From contig LR746265.1 in the NCBI GenBank assembly GCA_902729315.2, forward strand, positions 5,932,892 through 5,996,891: a stretch of 64,000 bases of DNA. Reading direction: 5' to 3'. Below are positions 1 to 9,050 of the stretch, in pieces (the stretch's first letter is position 1; each line of letters opens with the position of its first letter). A model generated the notes under the pieces. It was not told the DNA's origin and ran no database searches. It saw only the letters and a list, made by a program, of their open reading frames with translations. Both the position numbers and the translations under genes were made by a program. Origin of the DNA: Spirodela intermedia (Eukaryota > Streptophyta > Magnoliopsida > Alismatales > Araceae).

Positions 1-1599
1 TCCTACCCATAGCGTAGGGTTGAAAATTGATCACCTCCCCTTCGACCACGTCGAACCCATCAGGAAGCCTGTCGTCTGCCAAACACACCTTGCTATCCTT
101 CAAACCAATAAAAAGGCCAAACATCATCAGCATAATCGAACCAGGTAGCTTGGACAAATATCAGTAACGTTCACTGATGCTTCCACTGACCAGAGGGACG
201 GCCGGGTAGAGCCGCAGCGTCTCAGACAGAGCCGCCCGGAGGTAGTTCATCTTCTCCAGCGCCTCCTCCGTGATGCAGCCGGCAAACCCTCCGAAGGACA
301 ACTCGGCCTTAGCCTCAGCCTCTCCGAGGACGGTCCCCACTTCTCGAGAGATCTTCTCCTGCACAAACGGGTGCTTGCAGAGCATGTGGAAGAACCAGGA
401 CAGAGTTCCTGCTGTGGTGTCCTTCCCGGCGATGACGAAGCTGAGAATGATATCCCTCAAGTACTTGAGACTCATCTCCGTAGGGTCCTCCGCTCTCTCC
501 TGCAGAAACCTCGACAGGATGTCCGACTCCTGCTTCAGCTGCAAGGGCCGCCATACACTTCCGTGAGTGCTCGAACAGAGCGAGAAAAAGGAAGAAGGCG
601 AGATGGAGGAGATGAGTGCAAGCAACAGGTCCACAACCTGCTCTTCTCCCCGGGAGATCTTCGCGTGGATCATCTTGTAGACGTACTCGTCCACTCTATT
701 GATGTTCTTCCTCAACACCGCTTCTGACCCAATGTTGAGAAACCTTTCCAGCTTCCACAGGGGATTGAAAAAGCGCCACATGATCAGCGCGCTCGATTCG
801 TTGAATGCTCGCACAAACTTAGCCGCTTCCTTGTCGGAACCCTGCACGCAGTTCAGCTGGACGCCGAACGCGACCTCGAATATCGAGTCCATCGTCGATT
901 TCATGAACAGCTCCTGTTAAAATGGAAAAACGATGGAGATTGAATAAGAACCGGAGTGTGCGTTTCAGAGAATCCTTATCGCCGAGGTGGGAAGAGCGAC
1001 TTGCCTGAACGTCTATGACCTCGTCGGAGGCGGCGGCGTCGGAGATGACCTCGGCGAGCTTGGTAGCGTTGTTCTTGAAAACAGAGCCGCTGTAGTCCCT
1101 CAGGAATCTCGTGGAGAACTGGCGGCTGGAGAGCTTCCTCTGGTGGAGCCACTTGCTCCCGTCCACCACGAAGATTCCGTCCCCCAGGAGAGCCTCCATT
1201 GTCTCGTAGAAATACCAGCCCTAATCCGCCCCCGTCGTCAGCAGCAAGACGAGGGCAACAACGAGAACTTGATGAAGGAATTCGCCAACACCACTCACCT
1301 TGCCATACCCATGGAAGTTGGAGGAGAGGATGTGCTCGACGATCGCGGGGTCGCAGGTGTTGATCTCGTAGCGGAACTCCATGAGCACCCGGAAGGTCTT
1401 GTGGCGACGGGCGAGCTCCGTCAGGTAGTCGTAAATCTTGTCGAAGTGGAGGACCTGATCCAAGACGGTGCCGGCGACGTGATGGTACCTGCGCCGCCGG
1501 CCGTTTCCCCCCCGGCCACAGCAGCCGGCGGCCGAGGATAACGGCGGCGGCCGCCGTCACCGCCACCGCCGGTAACATCCCCATGACGAAGGATTCCAT
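1..1599 (-). CDS. Cytochrome P450, CYP704 family (5' part; continues off the left edge; apparent frameshift)
   Basis: An ER-anchored haem monooxygenase; CYP704 enzymes are in the CYP86 clan and hydroxylate fatty acids. Exons on the minus strand are 1599-1299, 1220-1005, 913-638, 538-191 and 97 to beyond base 1, all joining in phase 0. The N-terminus (start ATG 1599-1597) is a hydrophobic anchor. Visible landmarks are the I-helix AGKDTTAGT, the K-helix ExxR in ETLRLYP, and PDGFDVVEG followed by the PYAMGR region; the haem-binding Cys lies outside the window. Exon 1 has 301 nt, one too many: the start frame and the P450 frame meet at a C7 run (1507-1513), and one base fewer would give an intact 100-codon exon. 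This is either a sequencing error or a null allele. The intron at 914-1004 begins with GC rather than GT. The intron at 539-637 (99 nt) has no stop in frame. Family call is firm; subfamily is not. Confidence 0.9.
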
Positions 1600-1761
1600 T
1601 AGCGCTGCAGGATGAACAGAGCGGCGGCCGCTTGGAGAAACAGAAGAATTCCTGAAGGGGGACGAGGGTAGCGTAATCAAAAGCGTTTTGACAACCAGTT
1701 TGTGAATATTTGTCAATATACTCTGCCGTCGCTATCATATTTGTCAACCCGCGATGCAATT

Positions 1762-1792
<31 letters not shown>

Positions 1793-2040
1793 GACAGACA
1801 GACAGCGGGCGGGGGTGGGTGAATTGTGGGCTTTGCGGCCCAATAACATAGCGACCATCTGGTGATACCCATGGACAAGCATTTCTGCCGGCAAGATTGT
1901 TTAACTGAGAACACAAATAGGAGATAGAGAGAGAAATCGATCAGATGGTTCCTCACCCGCAAGATGGGCTTCTGTCATTTCTAGTGAACCCAAATCCACG
2001 GTAATTAGGGCTGAACCCATCACAGGGAGAGAAGACTATA
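1600..2040. other. Intergenic: CYP704 upstream region and OMA1 3' flank
   Basis: There is no gene here. It holds a (GA)n tract at 1762-1788 and, just beyond, TGGGCT and GGCCCA elements around 1825-1842. The region separates two genes on the same strand, so it should contain the CYP704 promoter and the OMA1 3' UTR. Confidence 0.6.
1762..1788. repeat. (GA)n microsatellite
   Basis: An uninterrupted GA dinucleotide run followed by a short CAGA run, about 165 bases upstream of the CYP704 start codon. Confidence 0.95.
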
Positions 2041-4304
2041 TCAAAGGAAGCCCTCCACCCCGCGGCCGGCAATGGCGTCCTGGTATATGGCCAGAGCTTC
2101 GCCCATGACGTGGGCCCGGGAGAGAAGATCCGCTCTCTTCCTGCTGGATGGGTGAGTGGAGAGGTAGTCCCTCAGCAAGGAGTCCCCGGTGATCTTCCCC
2201 AGCTTCTCATACACCATTGGTGCCACCCGAGGATCGTACCCAGCCGCCGCGAGCAGGAGCAGCCCAATGTAGTCTGCTTCCATCTCCATTCTGGTTGCAG
2301 AAACGAGGAACGACGTGAAGAACAGCACTGACATTTACAAGGGTAAAAAAAAAAAAAAAAAAAAACAAAACCAATTCAGGGAAGAAGCATCAAGAAAACC
2401 GTTATGAGCGTTATGGTACTGACCCAGGCACCAAGAAATTAATTCATCTCTAAGTGAAGGACAAGAAGCCATCAACTGCAGCCTGAAAGAACAGGCTCTT
2501 CGGAGACAATCTTGGTCTCAAAGAAACCAAGTCTTCCAAAAGAATGGTAACTGCGCATGGGTCACTCAGGTGAACTAATAATAAGAACATATCTGCATCT
2601 AAATGATCAATATAGAACAAACTGAGCCGGATCCTTGGCAGAAAAACGTGGACCTAATAGCTGGCTTTCACAAAACTGATCAACCGCTCAGAGATTGGAG
2701 TTCGGGGTTTTACTAGCAATCAATGAATTCATCGGTGAATCGACCTCTGATAGGAGACATTCAAAAGCTAAGTCCAAATGAAAGTATCACATCTACTTCA
2801 CATTTCCTAAGGCCCCCACTTAATTGGGCGAAAATTATGCCCAACATTACGTAAAACAGGTCAAGGAGGTTCAGTCTTTTATACCAAACTCAGCTCCTTT
2901 TACTGCACTCAGCAAAATTATGAACTTGAAATCATTCAACCAAAAAAGTTACATGGATCTCCCGATTACATTAAATTCTAAAAGAGATATTGAAATTAAG
3001 TTCTAATCACTGGGGTTCACCAGGTGGGTGCATTAAGACTAATCACTGGACAACTAATGAACGGTAAAACCAAAAAAGTCGCATGGAAGTTCCCAGTACT
3101 ATTAACAATATCTAAAAGAGCTCTTAAAGCGTCAGATACCTGCGAGAGAAAGGAAGCTTCAGAAGAAGGCTCGACATGGCATTGATGAGATCGGGTAACG
3201 CGAAGAACTGGTAGAGGATCAACTGAAGCACAGCAACCCACAGGTTCTTCGTGATCCCTTCAGCCGCATGCCGGGCAACAGCATGTCCAACCTACGCTTA
3301 AAAGGACAAAATATTGAAGTTTGTACGACAGCAACAGATTCTAACAAAAAATGATTTCTCGATGTTAAACAATACAATACCTCATGACCAATGACAGTGG
3401 CTATCTCCGCGTCACTTCTGAAGTTGTCGAGAAGTCCAGTGAAGACGATGATCTTCCCACCGGGAAGACACATGGCGTTGGTGGTGGGGTTCCTCACCAG
3501 CACCACCTCCCAATTCAAGCCCTGAAGGTGCTCTGTCGCCGGCTCAAGACCCCTAACCTCCCCTGCCTTCCGACTCTGCTGAACCCATCTGTCATCCAGG
3601 ATCTCGTCCTTGCGGCTCCAAGCCACCTCCTTTCGGCCTTCCCCGTCTTCATCCCAGTCTGATGCTCCCCATGTCTCCTCCCCAGAGCCGCCCACCGTAG
3701 GCGCAGTAGATGAATACTCTGGGTCTCTCCAGTCGCGCTCATGCTTTCGGAGCCCCCTCTGCAGTGCATCCACAATGTCCTTGGCTATCAGCCTCACCCG
3801 GATGCTGTCGGGGTGGGTCGGCGGCAGCATCTTATCCTTCAGCTCCGCCTTGAGGTGCTCAAACTGGCTTTCCCCGAGCTGCCTCTCGACTGTGGGAGAC
3901 AGGAGCACAAAGTGCGTGCGCTTCGTGTAGGGGACTGCCTCCAGGTTCCCATAGTATAAGGTGACCACACCAGCGCCGCCGAAGACGACGACGAGGAGGA
4001 CGGTCCTAGGGTTCTCGAACCAGCGGTGGGCTCCCCGGCGGCGGAAGTGATGAACCTGGTGCCGGTCGACGTAGAAGAACCTCCGCCCACCGGCTCCGGC
4101 CTTGAAGGGAGGCGGAGAGAATGGCGGATGAGGGCGAGTGATGCGGGCGAAGAAGGCGGAATACCTGAAGCTCGGGAGAGAAACCTGCCGCGGAATCGCC
4201 GGCGTAGCTCCTCCCGCCCTTGCCGCTGCTGGTGACACGGCGGCGGATTTGAGGCCGCCGAACAATCTGCGAACAATCGATCCCGATCTCCTGAAACCGT
4301 TCAT
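2041..4304 (-). CDS. OMA1: Mitochondrial inner-membrane metalloendopeptidase OMA1 (M48 family)
   Basis: A stress-activated zinc protease of the mitochondrial inner membrane that cleaves membrane proteins. Exons are 4304-3381, 3291-3140 and 2290-2041; spliced length is 1326 nt or 441 residues, close to the plant OMA1 length. Residues 1-95 are basic and Ser/Pro/Ala-rich like a mitochondrial targeting sequence. A membrane segment lies at about 101-118. An acidic, gene-specific stretch lies around 180-235. The zinc site HEVGH spans residues 307-311 and is split by intron 1 after HE; the third ligand is the Glu of EADYIG near residue 363. The C-terminus has the conserved YDPRVAP and DYLSTHPSS blocks. 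Intron 2 (2291-3139) is long and has a poly-A tract at 2346-2364. The gene is intact. It ends about 440 bases upstream of the CYP704 start and lies downstream of NEET on the same strand. Confidence 0.95.
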
Positions 4305-4867
4305 CCTTCTGATAGCTCGAGCTCCTGAATTAGGAACCAGGTCACAGATCGGAGGCGGCGGCGGCGGCGACCATTAGATGGTTCCCTCCGACGGCGGAGA
4401 CGGTGTCACAGAGAAGCCCAGGATCGGACCGAAAAAGATTTCGCCGCCTTGTCGAGAGTCGGAGGCCGGCCGGATGGGAGGGAGGTCGGGTATCGCCGAG
4501 TAACAGATGCGGAGAGGACGACGGCCCTTCCTTCATGGTCCAGACTTCCGATCTCTCCTGCCCAGAATCCCTAGCCGTCGACGAATCCCATGGAACCAGG
4601 GAAGGCGGTTGGAAACGGAGCCAGTCCAAGGGTCCCATGGTCCAAGGGACATGAGGCGGTCGACGAAGGTGGCTGGAAACGGAGCCAGCTGTTCTGACCC
4701 AACTGTAAAATTTCCAATTGCCTATTTAAATAGACGCCTTTAAATCGTCCACGGACGGAACGTTGCAAATCCGAGGTCTGCGTCCTCGATATCTCCTCCT
4801 ACGCGGCCTTCCGGATCCTCAAGAAACTACGCGAGATGGTGGCATGCGGGGCTCTTCCCCCTCTCTC

Positions 4868-4909
<42 letters not shown>

Positions 4910-6066
4910 CCAAATCTAGCTAAAGAAAGTCTATATATCAGGCACATAGCTAGCGTAGGGCCATTTTTTTTATAAATAATTTTTTGTACGAAATTAAAAC
5001 TTAGCTGAAAAAAGTCATTCAGATTTCCTTCAAATGAACATGCACCAAAAGCCATCAATCGAGCAGGAAGAATAAGCAAAACGAAAATCTAACCAGTAGA
5101 ACAGGGATGATCCCAGAGCGGAGGAGATTCAAACCCTTTAAAGCAATGGTTTTTGAGTCAATGAGAGCAGCAAGATGAGTGACGACGGAGTGTGCCATCA
5201 GAAGGGAGCATCATGATGTTATCTCATGACATCGCGACATTGATCGCGATGATCAAAGCCCTTGCGCATTATCCCAGCATCATTTGAAGGATTTTCAATC
5301 GAGAATGTGAAAAGAAAGAGCTAGGATCCAATCTCTGAGAAGAAGGATGGATGGCCCCAGAAAACCATGATGATAGAGATTGAGAACTCGGACGATCAAG
5401 AGCGAACGCACTGGCAACAATTTTCGGAAGACAGAAACTGTAATATAGGGTAATACTGATGAACATACAGATCTAATCCGACGCTACACCGCAGACAGAA
5501 GAACATTCATGCGGAAGCACGAACAAGCAAGCAGCAACGGCATGCCTTCTCCGTTATCCAGCGCAAGCGGTAGTCCAGAGAAACAGCGGATCAGAGAAAA
5601 ACGTGAGCCGAGACGCCTTCAAAACCATTCAGCGCCGGCTGTGGGTCGGCAACGGCGATGGCATAGAGAACAGCGGATCGGAGAACGACGTGAGAAGACA
5701 GTAACCGATAATCGAGCGGAGAGGTACTATCAAGGCCGAGCAGGCAAGAGATAGAGACGGAGACGGAGACAGAGACAGAGGCAGGCGCCGCATGGATCAT
5801 CCTTAGGGTTTACTACATGGTTCGTTATTTCAAATTTATACACGTTTTTGAACGGGTGTGGAAAATTTTAGGTATCTGAAGGGGTAAAGCGTCTTTTGAA
5901 TATTCAACGAGGGCGCCAATGTAAATGACAGTAAACGATAGATCTCGGTAAAACAAACGGGAGATTATGAGCTGAAACCAACAAAGAGAAATTCAGCGAA
6001 CAGAGGACGACATAGCGGGAGAAGCTCTCCATCATCCTCTATAAATTCCTCCGTCACTCCCCCGCT
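4305..6066. other. Intergenic between OMA1 and NEET
   Basis: No convincing gene. A (TA)n microsatellite is at 4869-4902. Open frames at 5509-5754 (plus) and 5591-5800 (minus) are short, mutually antisense and unlike any family I know. The OMA1 promoter must lie in the first few hundred bases above 4304, which are GC-rich; the NEET 3' UTR lies just below 6067. Confidence 0.5.
4869..4902. repeat. (TA)n microsatellite
   Basis: A TA dinucleotide run next to CTCTCTCTATAAA in the OMA1-NEET intergenic region. Confidence 0.95.
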
Positions 6067-6525
6067 CTACTCCTTCTTGACGAGGAGCGGCCCGACGTTG
6101 TCACCGGTGGCCTTGTTGTGCTTCACATGAGTGCCGTCGCACAGCGGGAATGTCCCCGACCGCCAGCACCTGCCACACGTTTCAGGCAAAATCAGCGAAG
6201 AAAAACCTAAAATCTGATGACCGAATCATCCAAATCAATGTCAGCAGAACTTGGGGAGGATCCGGGTTCCTTACCTGCAGTAGGCGGTGAGGGGCTTGGC
6301 GAGCTCCGCCACCTGCACCGTGTCCACAACCTTCGTCTCCTCCTTTCTTATGGACGGATTGATCCCCTCCGCCCGCGGCGCCACCACCGCCGATCCCCGT
6401 CGCGGAGGCCGCATCTGCAACTGCGCCGTCTGCGCTCTCCTGCTCAGCAACTGGCCTGAGGGGCTGTACGAGAGGCAAGCCCCAACGCCGGGTGCCGCCA
6501 CTGCTGCTGTGACCGAGGACGCCAT
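6067..6525 (-). CDS. NEET: NEET protein, CDGSH-type 2Fe-2S protein
   Basis: A small homodimeric [2Fe-2S] protein of plant organelles involved in iron, redox and senescence control. Two exons, 6525-6275 and 6169-6067, encode 117 residues. Residues 1 to about 50 are Ala/Ser/Arg-rich and resemble a transit peptide. The cluster-binding motif is C83-x-C85 followed by C94-D-G-T97-H98, giving the 3-Cys-1-His ligand set; it reads CDGTH where CDGSH is commoner, a permitted variant. The conserved C-terminal block [16 protein letters not shown] is present. The single intron (6170-6274) splits the Arg codon between C83 and C85, inside the ligand motif. The gene is intact, and three TGGGCC-type elements lie about 200 bases upstream of its start. 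Confidence 0.96.
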
Positions 6526-7306
6526 CCGCAGTTGCAGTTCCTGTCTTCTCCTCTCCTCTGCCGGTGGAGCTCTCCCTCTCCCCTTCCCCTCTGTCGTCTT
6601 CCTCAGCGTGAGGGTAGGCTGATCTTTATGGCGACCACCGTAAGCCTGGTGTGTGGACGGCACGCTCCCAATGGAGGGCAACCCAGGAGATGACACGCGG
6701 CAGCGCATGGTTAGCCAGACAGATGGGCCACTCTGTCGGCCCATCTAGAGGTGGCCCATTCCACGAGTTTACATTTAATTTACTCGCCATAGAATCCAAG
6801 AAAATTAATCGGGCCTATAAAAAGTACCTCGAATTAATACGATTTTAAAAATATATACCATATTTAGTATTATCATAACGCACGATAAATGATAAATCCT
6901 GTCAGAGATAAGCAGAGCGCCCCCCCGTCGTCCCCTCCAGACCACCCCCTCCCGTGCCCCGAGAAGGCGGCAGCTTCCGAAACCAAGAAAAGCTACTGCC
7001 ATTGCCGCCTGTCGCGGCGAACTGACAGGTCGAGAAAGAGAAAAAGCAAGGTTTCCTGCCGCGCGAGGGAGACGACTCTGTTTGAACGAGAGAGTTTTAC
7101 CGCTTTTCCAACCACTGCGAAGCGTTCGCGGTTGATGGAAGAGGAAAGCAGGAGAGAGCTGCAGTGTCTCTTTTTGTTTTTCTAAACTGGACGACGATGA
7201 TGGGGGAGGGAGGGGATCCCGACGTCCCCCGAGAACAGTCTCACAAAATGGGGCAAGTTAGGGAAGACGATGAGAGGGGAGAGGTTAGCAAGCCTGAAAA
7301 CGTCGA
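6526..7306. promoter_or_regulatory. NEET upstream region with TGGGCC (site II) motifs, and FLA 3' flank
   Basis: TGGGCC or its complement occurs at 6724-6729, 6738-6743 and 6753-6758, all within 35 bases. Such motifs are TCP-binding site II elements frequent upstream of plant housekeeping and organelle genes. The rest, up to the FLA stop codon at 7307, shows no gene. Confidence 0.5.
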
Positions 7307-8578
7307 TCATGATAACAACAGGATCGATCCGAATGCTGTCAAGACCAAGAATACCGGGACGGAGGGATCTGCGGTGCCCCCAGTGGGCTCCCCCTTGCTG
7401 TCCGCCGCAGCCTCCGGTGCATCCACTGGTGACTCACCGGGGGACTCCATGGGCGGGGCCGGCGGCGACAATGGCCGCTCCGGCGATGGTGCCTTTGCAT
7501 TTACTGTTGAGGGAGACGGCGCCACAGCAGTCGGTGGGAGCGAGGGAGAGACGGTCGGAACCAGCGAAGGAGCAGGGTTGGGGCCCTTCCCGAAGAGCTC
7601 CGCGGGAAGTAGAACGCTGTCGACGGTGAGGATGCAGAACGGAGCATCATCTATCACGGTGCTTGCCACTCTCGAGGTGTCCATTCCGGCGTTCAGTGTC
7701 ACGTCGTCTCCGCGCGTCGTCACCGTCAGCTCGTACCTGCCGGAGCCGCCGGAGGCGAGGGTCCTGATGGGGACCTTGGACATCATAAGTGACGCTTTGG
7801 GAAGATAGTCCGGCGCAGCGTGATACTCCAGCAGCGTCACGACGTCGGCATTGCTGAGCTTGCTGAGATCCGGCACACCCGCGGCCTTGAAGGCCTCGTC
7901 ATTCGGCGCAAACACGGTGAGACCATTGGCCATGGCGGACTGGTAGTTCTTCAGGACCCCAGACGTGACGATGAGACCGGAGAAGGTCTTGCAGCCGGCC
8001 TGCTCGAGGAGCACAGTCACGTTGGCATCGGACTTGGTAGGGGAGTCGAGGAGGCCCGGGTACACTATCGGAGCGCTGATCTCAAGCACGGAAATACTGT
8101 AGGGTATCTGCTTCACGGATTTGGTGTACAAGGAATCGAACTTCGAACCAGGCACGGCGGACGCAAATCCAACCCTCCCGCCCTTCAGATCCGTGATGTT
8201 CACAAAGCCGAGGTTCCCATGGACGACCCCGGTGGTCTGAAGAAGCGTGGTGGAGAGCACGGTGCCGCCGGATATATCGTGGAGCTTCTGCGCGTCGAAG
8301 TAGTCGAGCAGCGTGAACAGGCGGAGAGCGGCCTTGATGGCGACGAGGGACCGCTTCGCGGCGAGAGAGGACATCGCGCCATTGGGGAGGACGAGGCAAG
8401 TGACAGTCTCCCGAGCATTGATCTCATCGGCAACCTTTGTCTGGCTGAGATAGCTGTTGTAGAGGCTGTAGTCGGGGAAGCCGCCAAGGATCGCCGTTAT
8501 GTTGTGCGCCTCCACCGCCGTCCTCCCTCCGACGAAGGCCGCGGCCAGCAGGATGACGAGGAAGCTGGCAACTCCCAT
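7307..8578 (-). CDS. Fasciclin-like arabinogalactan protein, two FAS1 domains, GPI-anchored (FLA8/FLA10-like)
   Basis: A secreted cell-surface glycoprotein of the plasma membrane and wall. It is a single exon of 423 residues. A signal peptide (about 1-24, ending TAVEA) precedes a first fasciclin domain at about 25-175 and a second at about 185-330, whose H1-like block is [14 protein letters not shown]. Residues 340-400 are rich in Pro, Ala and Ser (PSP, SPP and AP motifs), the substrate for arabinogalactan addition. The C-terminus is a short hydrophobic tail ([17 protein letters not shown]), a GPI-anchor signal. NIT and NVT sequons are present. Two FAS1 domains plus a GPI signal match the FLA8/FLA10 group. 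The strongly GC-rich coding sequence creates long open frames on the opposite strand, which I treat as shadows. The gene is intact. Confidence 0.95.
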   Translation of the reverse strand: MGVASFLVILLAAAFVGGRTAVEAHNITAILGGFPDYSLYNSYLSQTKVADEINARETVTCLVLPNGAMSSLAAKRSLVAIKAALRLFTLLDYFDAQKLHDISGGTVLSTTLLQTTGVVHGNLGFVNITDLKGGRVGFASAVPGSKFDSLYTKSVKQIPYSISVLEISAPIVYPGLLDSPTKSDANVTVLLEQAGCKTFSGLIVTSGVLKNYQSAMANGLTVFAPNDEAFKAAGVPDLSKLSNADVVTLLEYHAAPDYLPKASLMMSKVPIRTLASGGSGRYELTVTTRGDDVTLNAGMDTSRVASTVIDDAPFCILTVDSVLLPAELFGKGPNPAPSLVPTVSPSLPPTAVAPSPSTVNAKAPSPERPLSPPAPPMESPGESPVDAPEAAADSKGEPTGGTADPSVPVFLVLTAFGSILLLS

Positions 8579-9050
8579 GGCGAGAACAGGAAGAGAAGAT
8601 GCGTCGAGAAGCGAGCTTCAGGGCGGGGGCTGACTGTGGCGACACAGAACCAGCGAATAAAAGGCAAAACCGTTGTGTAACCACGGTCAAAATAACCCCG
8701 GTTAAATCTAGCTAGGCCTCTGGTTTAGTTAGCTCGGGTTACGTGGCGCACTGTGGGAGGGAGGGAAACATCGGTACGTGGCGCGCCTTGATAGCTCCAC
8801 GTTCGGAAAGAAAGGAGGCGAAGCAATTCCCGCCCGGGAAGAGAAGCGGCGCGACAACAGACCTCTTCTTCTTCTAAGTAATTCACTGCAAACAGAAGAA
8901 AAAAAGGAAGGAAAATTGGGCGCCGTGGAGGCCAACTCCCTGAAAGTCCGATCTTCTTCTATATGGTACAGGTACAGGTTCCTCCGGGGGGATCGGACCT
9001 CTGGAAGAGGAGGAAATTGCAGGCCTCGAGAGCTCGACCCAGTCGGCGTT
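8579..9050. other. Intergenic: FLA promoter and 3' flank of the NUMOD3 gene
   Basis: No gene seen. The two flanking genes are both on the minus strand, so this interval carries the FLA 5' UTR and promoter. Open frames on both strands here are short and antisense to one another. Confidence 0.5.

Noticed and set aside
7164-8680. Long plus-strand open frames of 214 and 286 codons over the FLA gene
   Set aside because: They are antisense shadows caused by GC-rich codon use; the minus strand encodes a clear FLA with signal peptide, two FAS1 domains and GPI tail.
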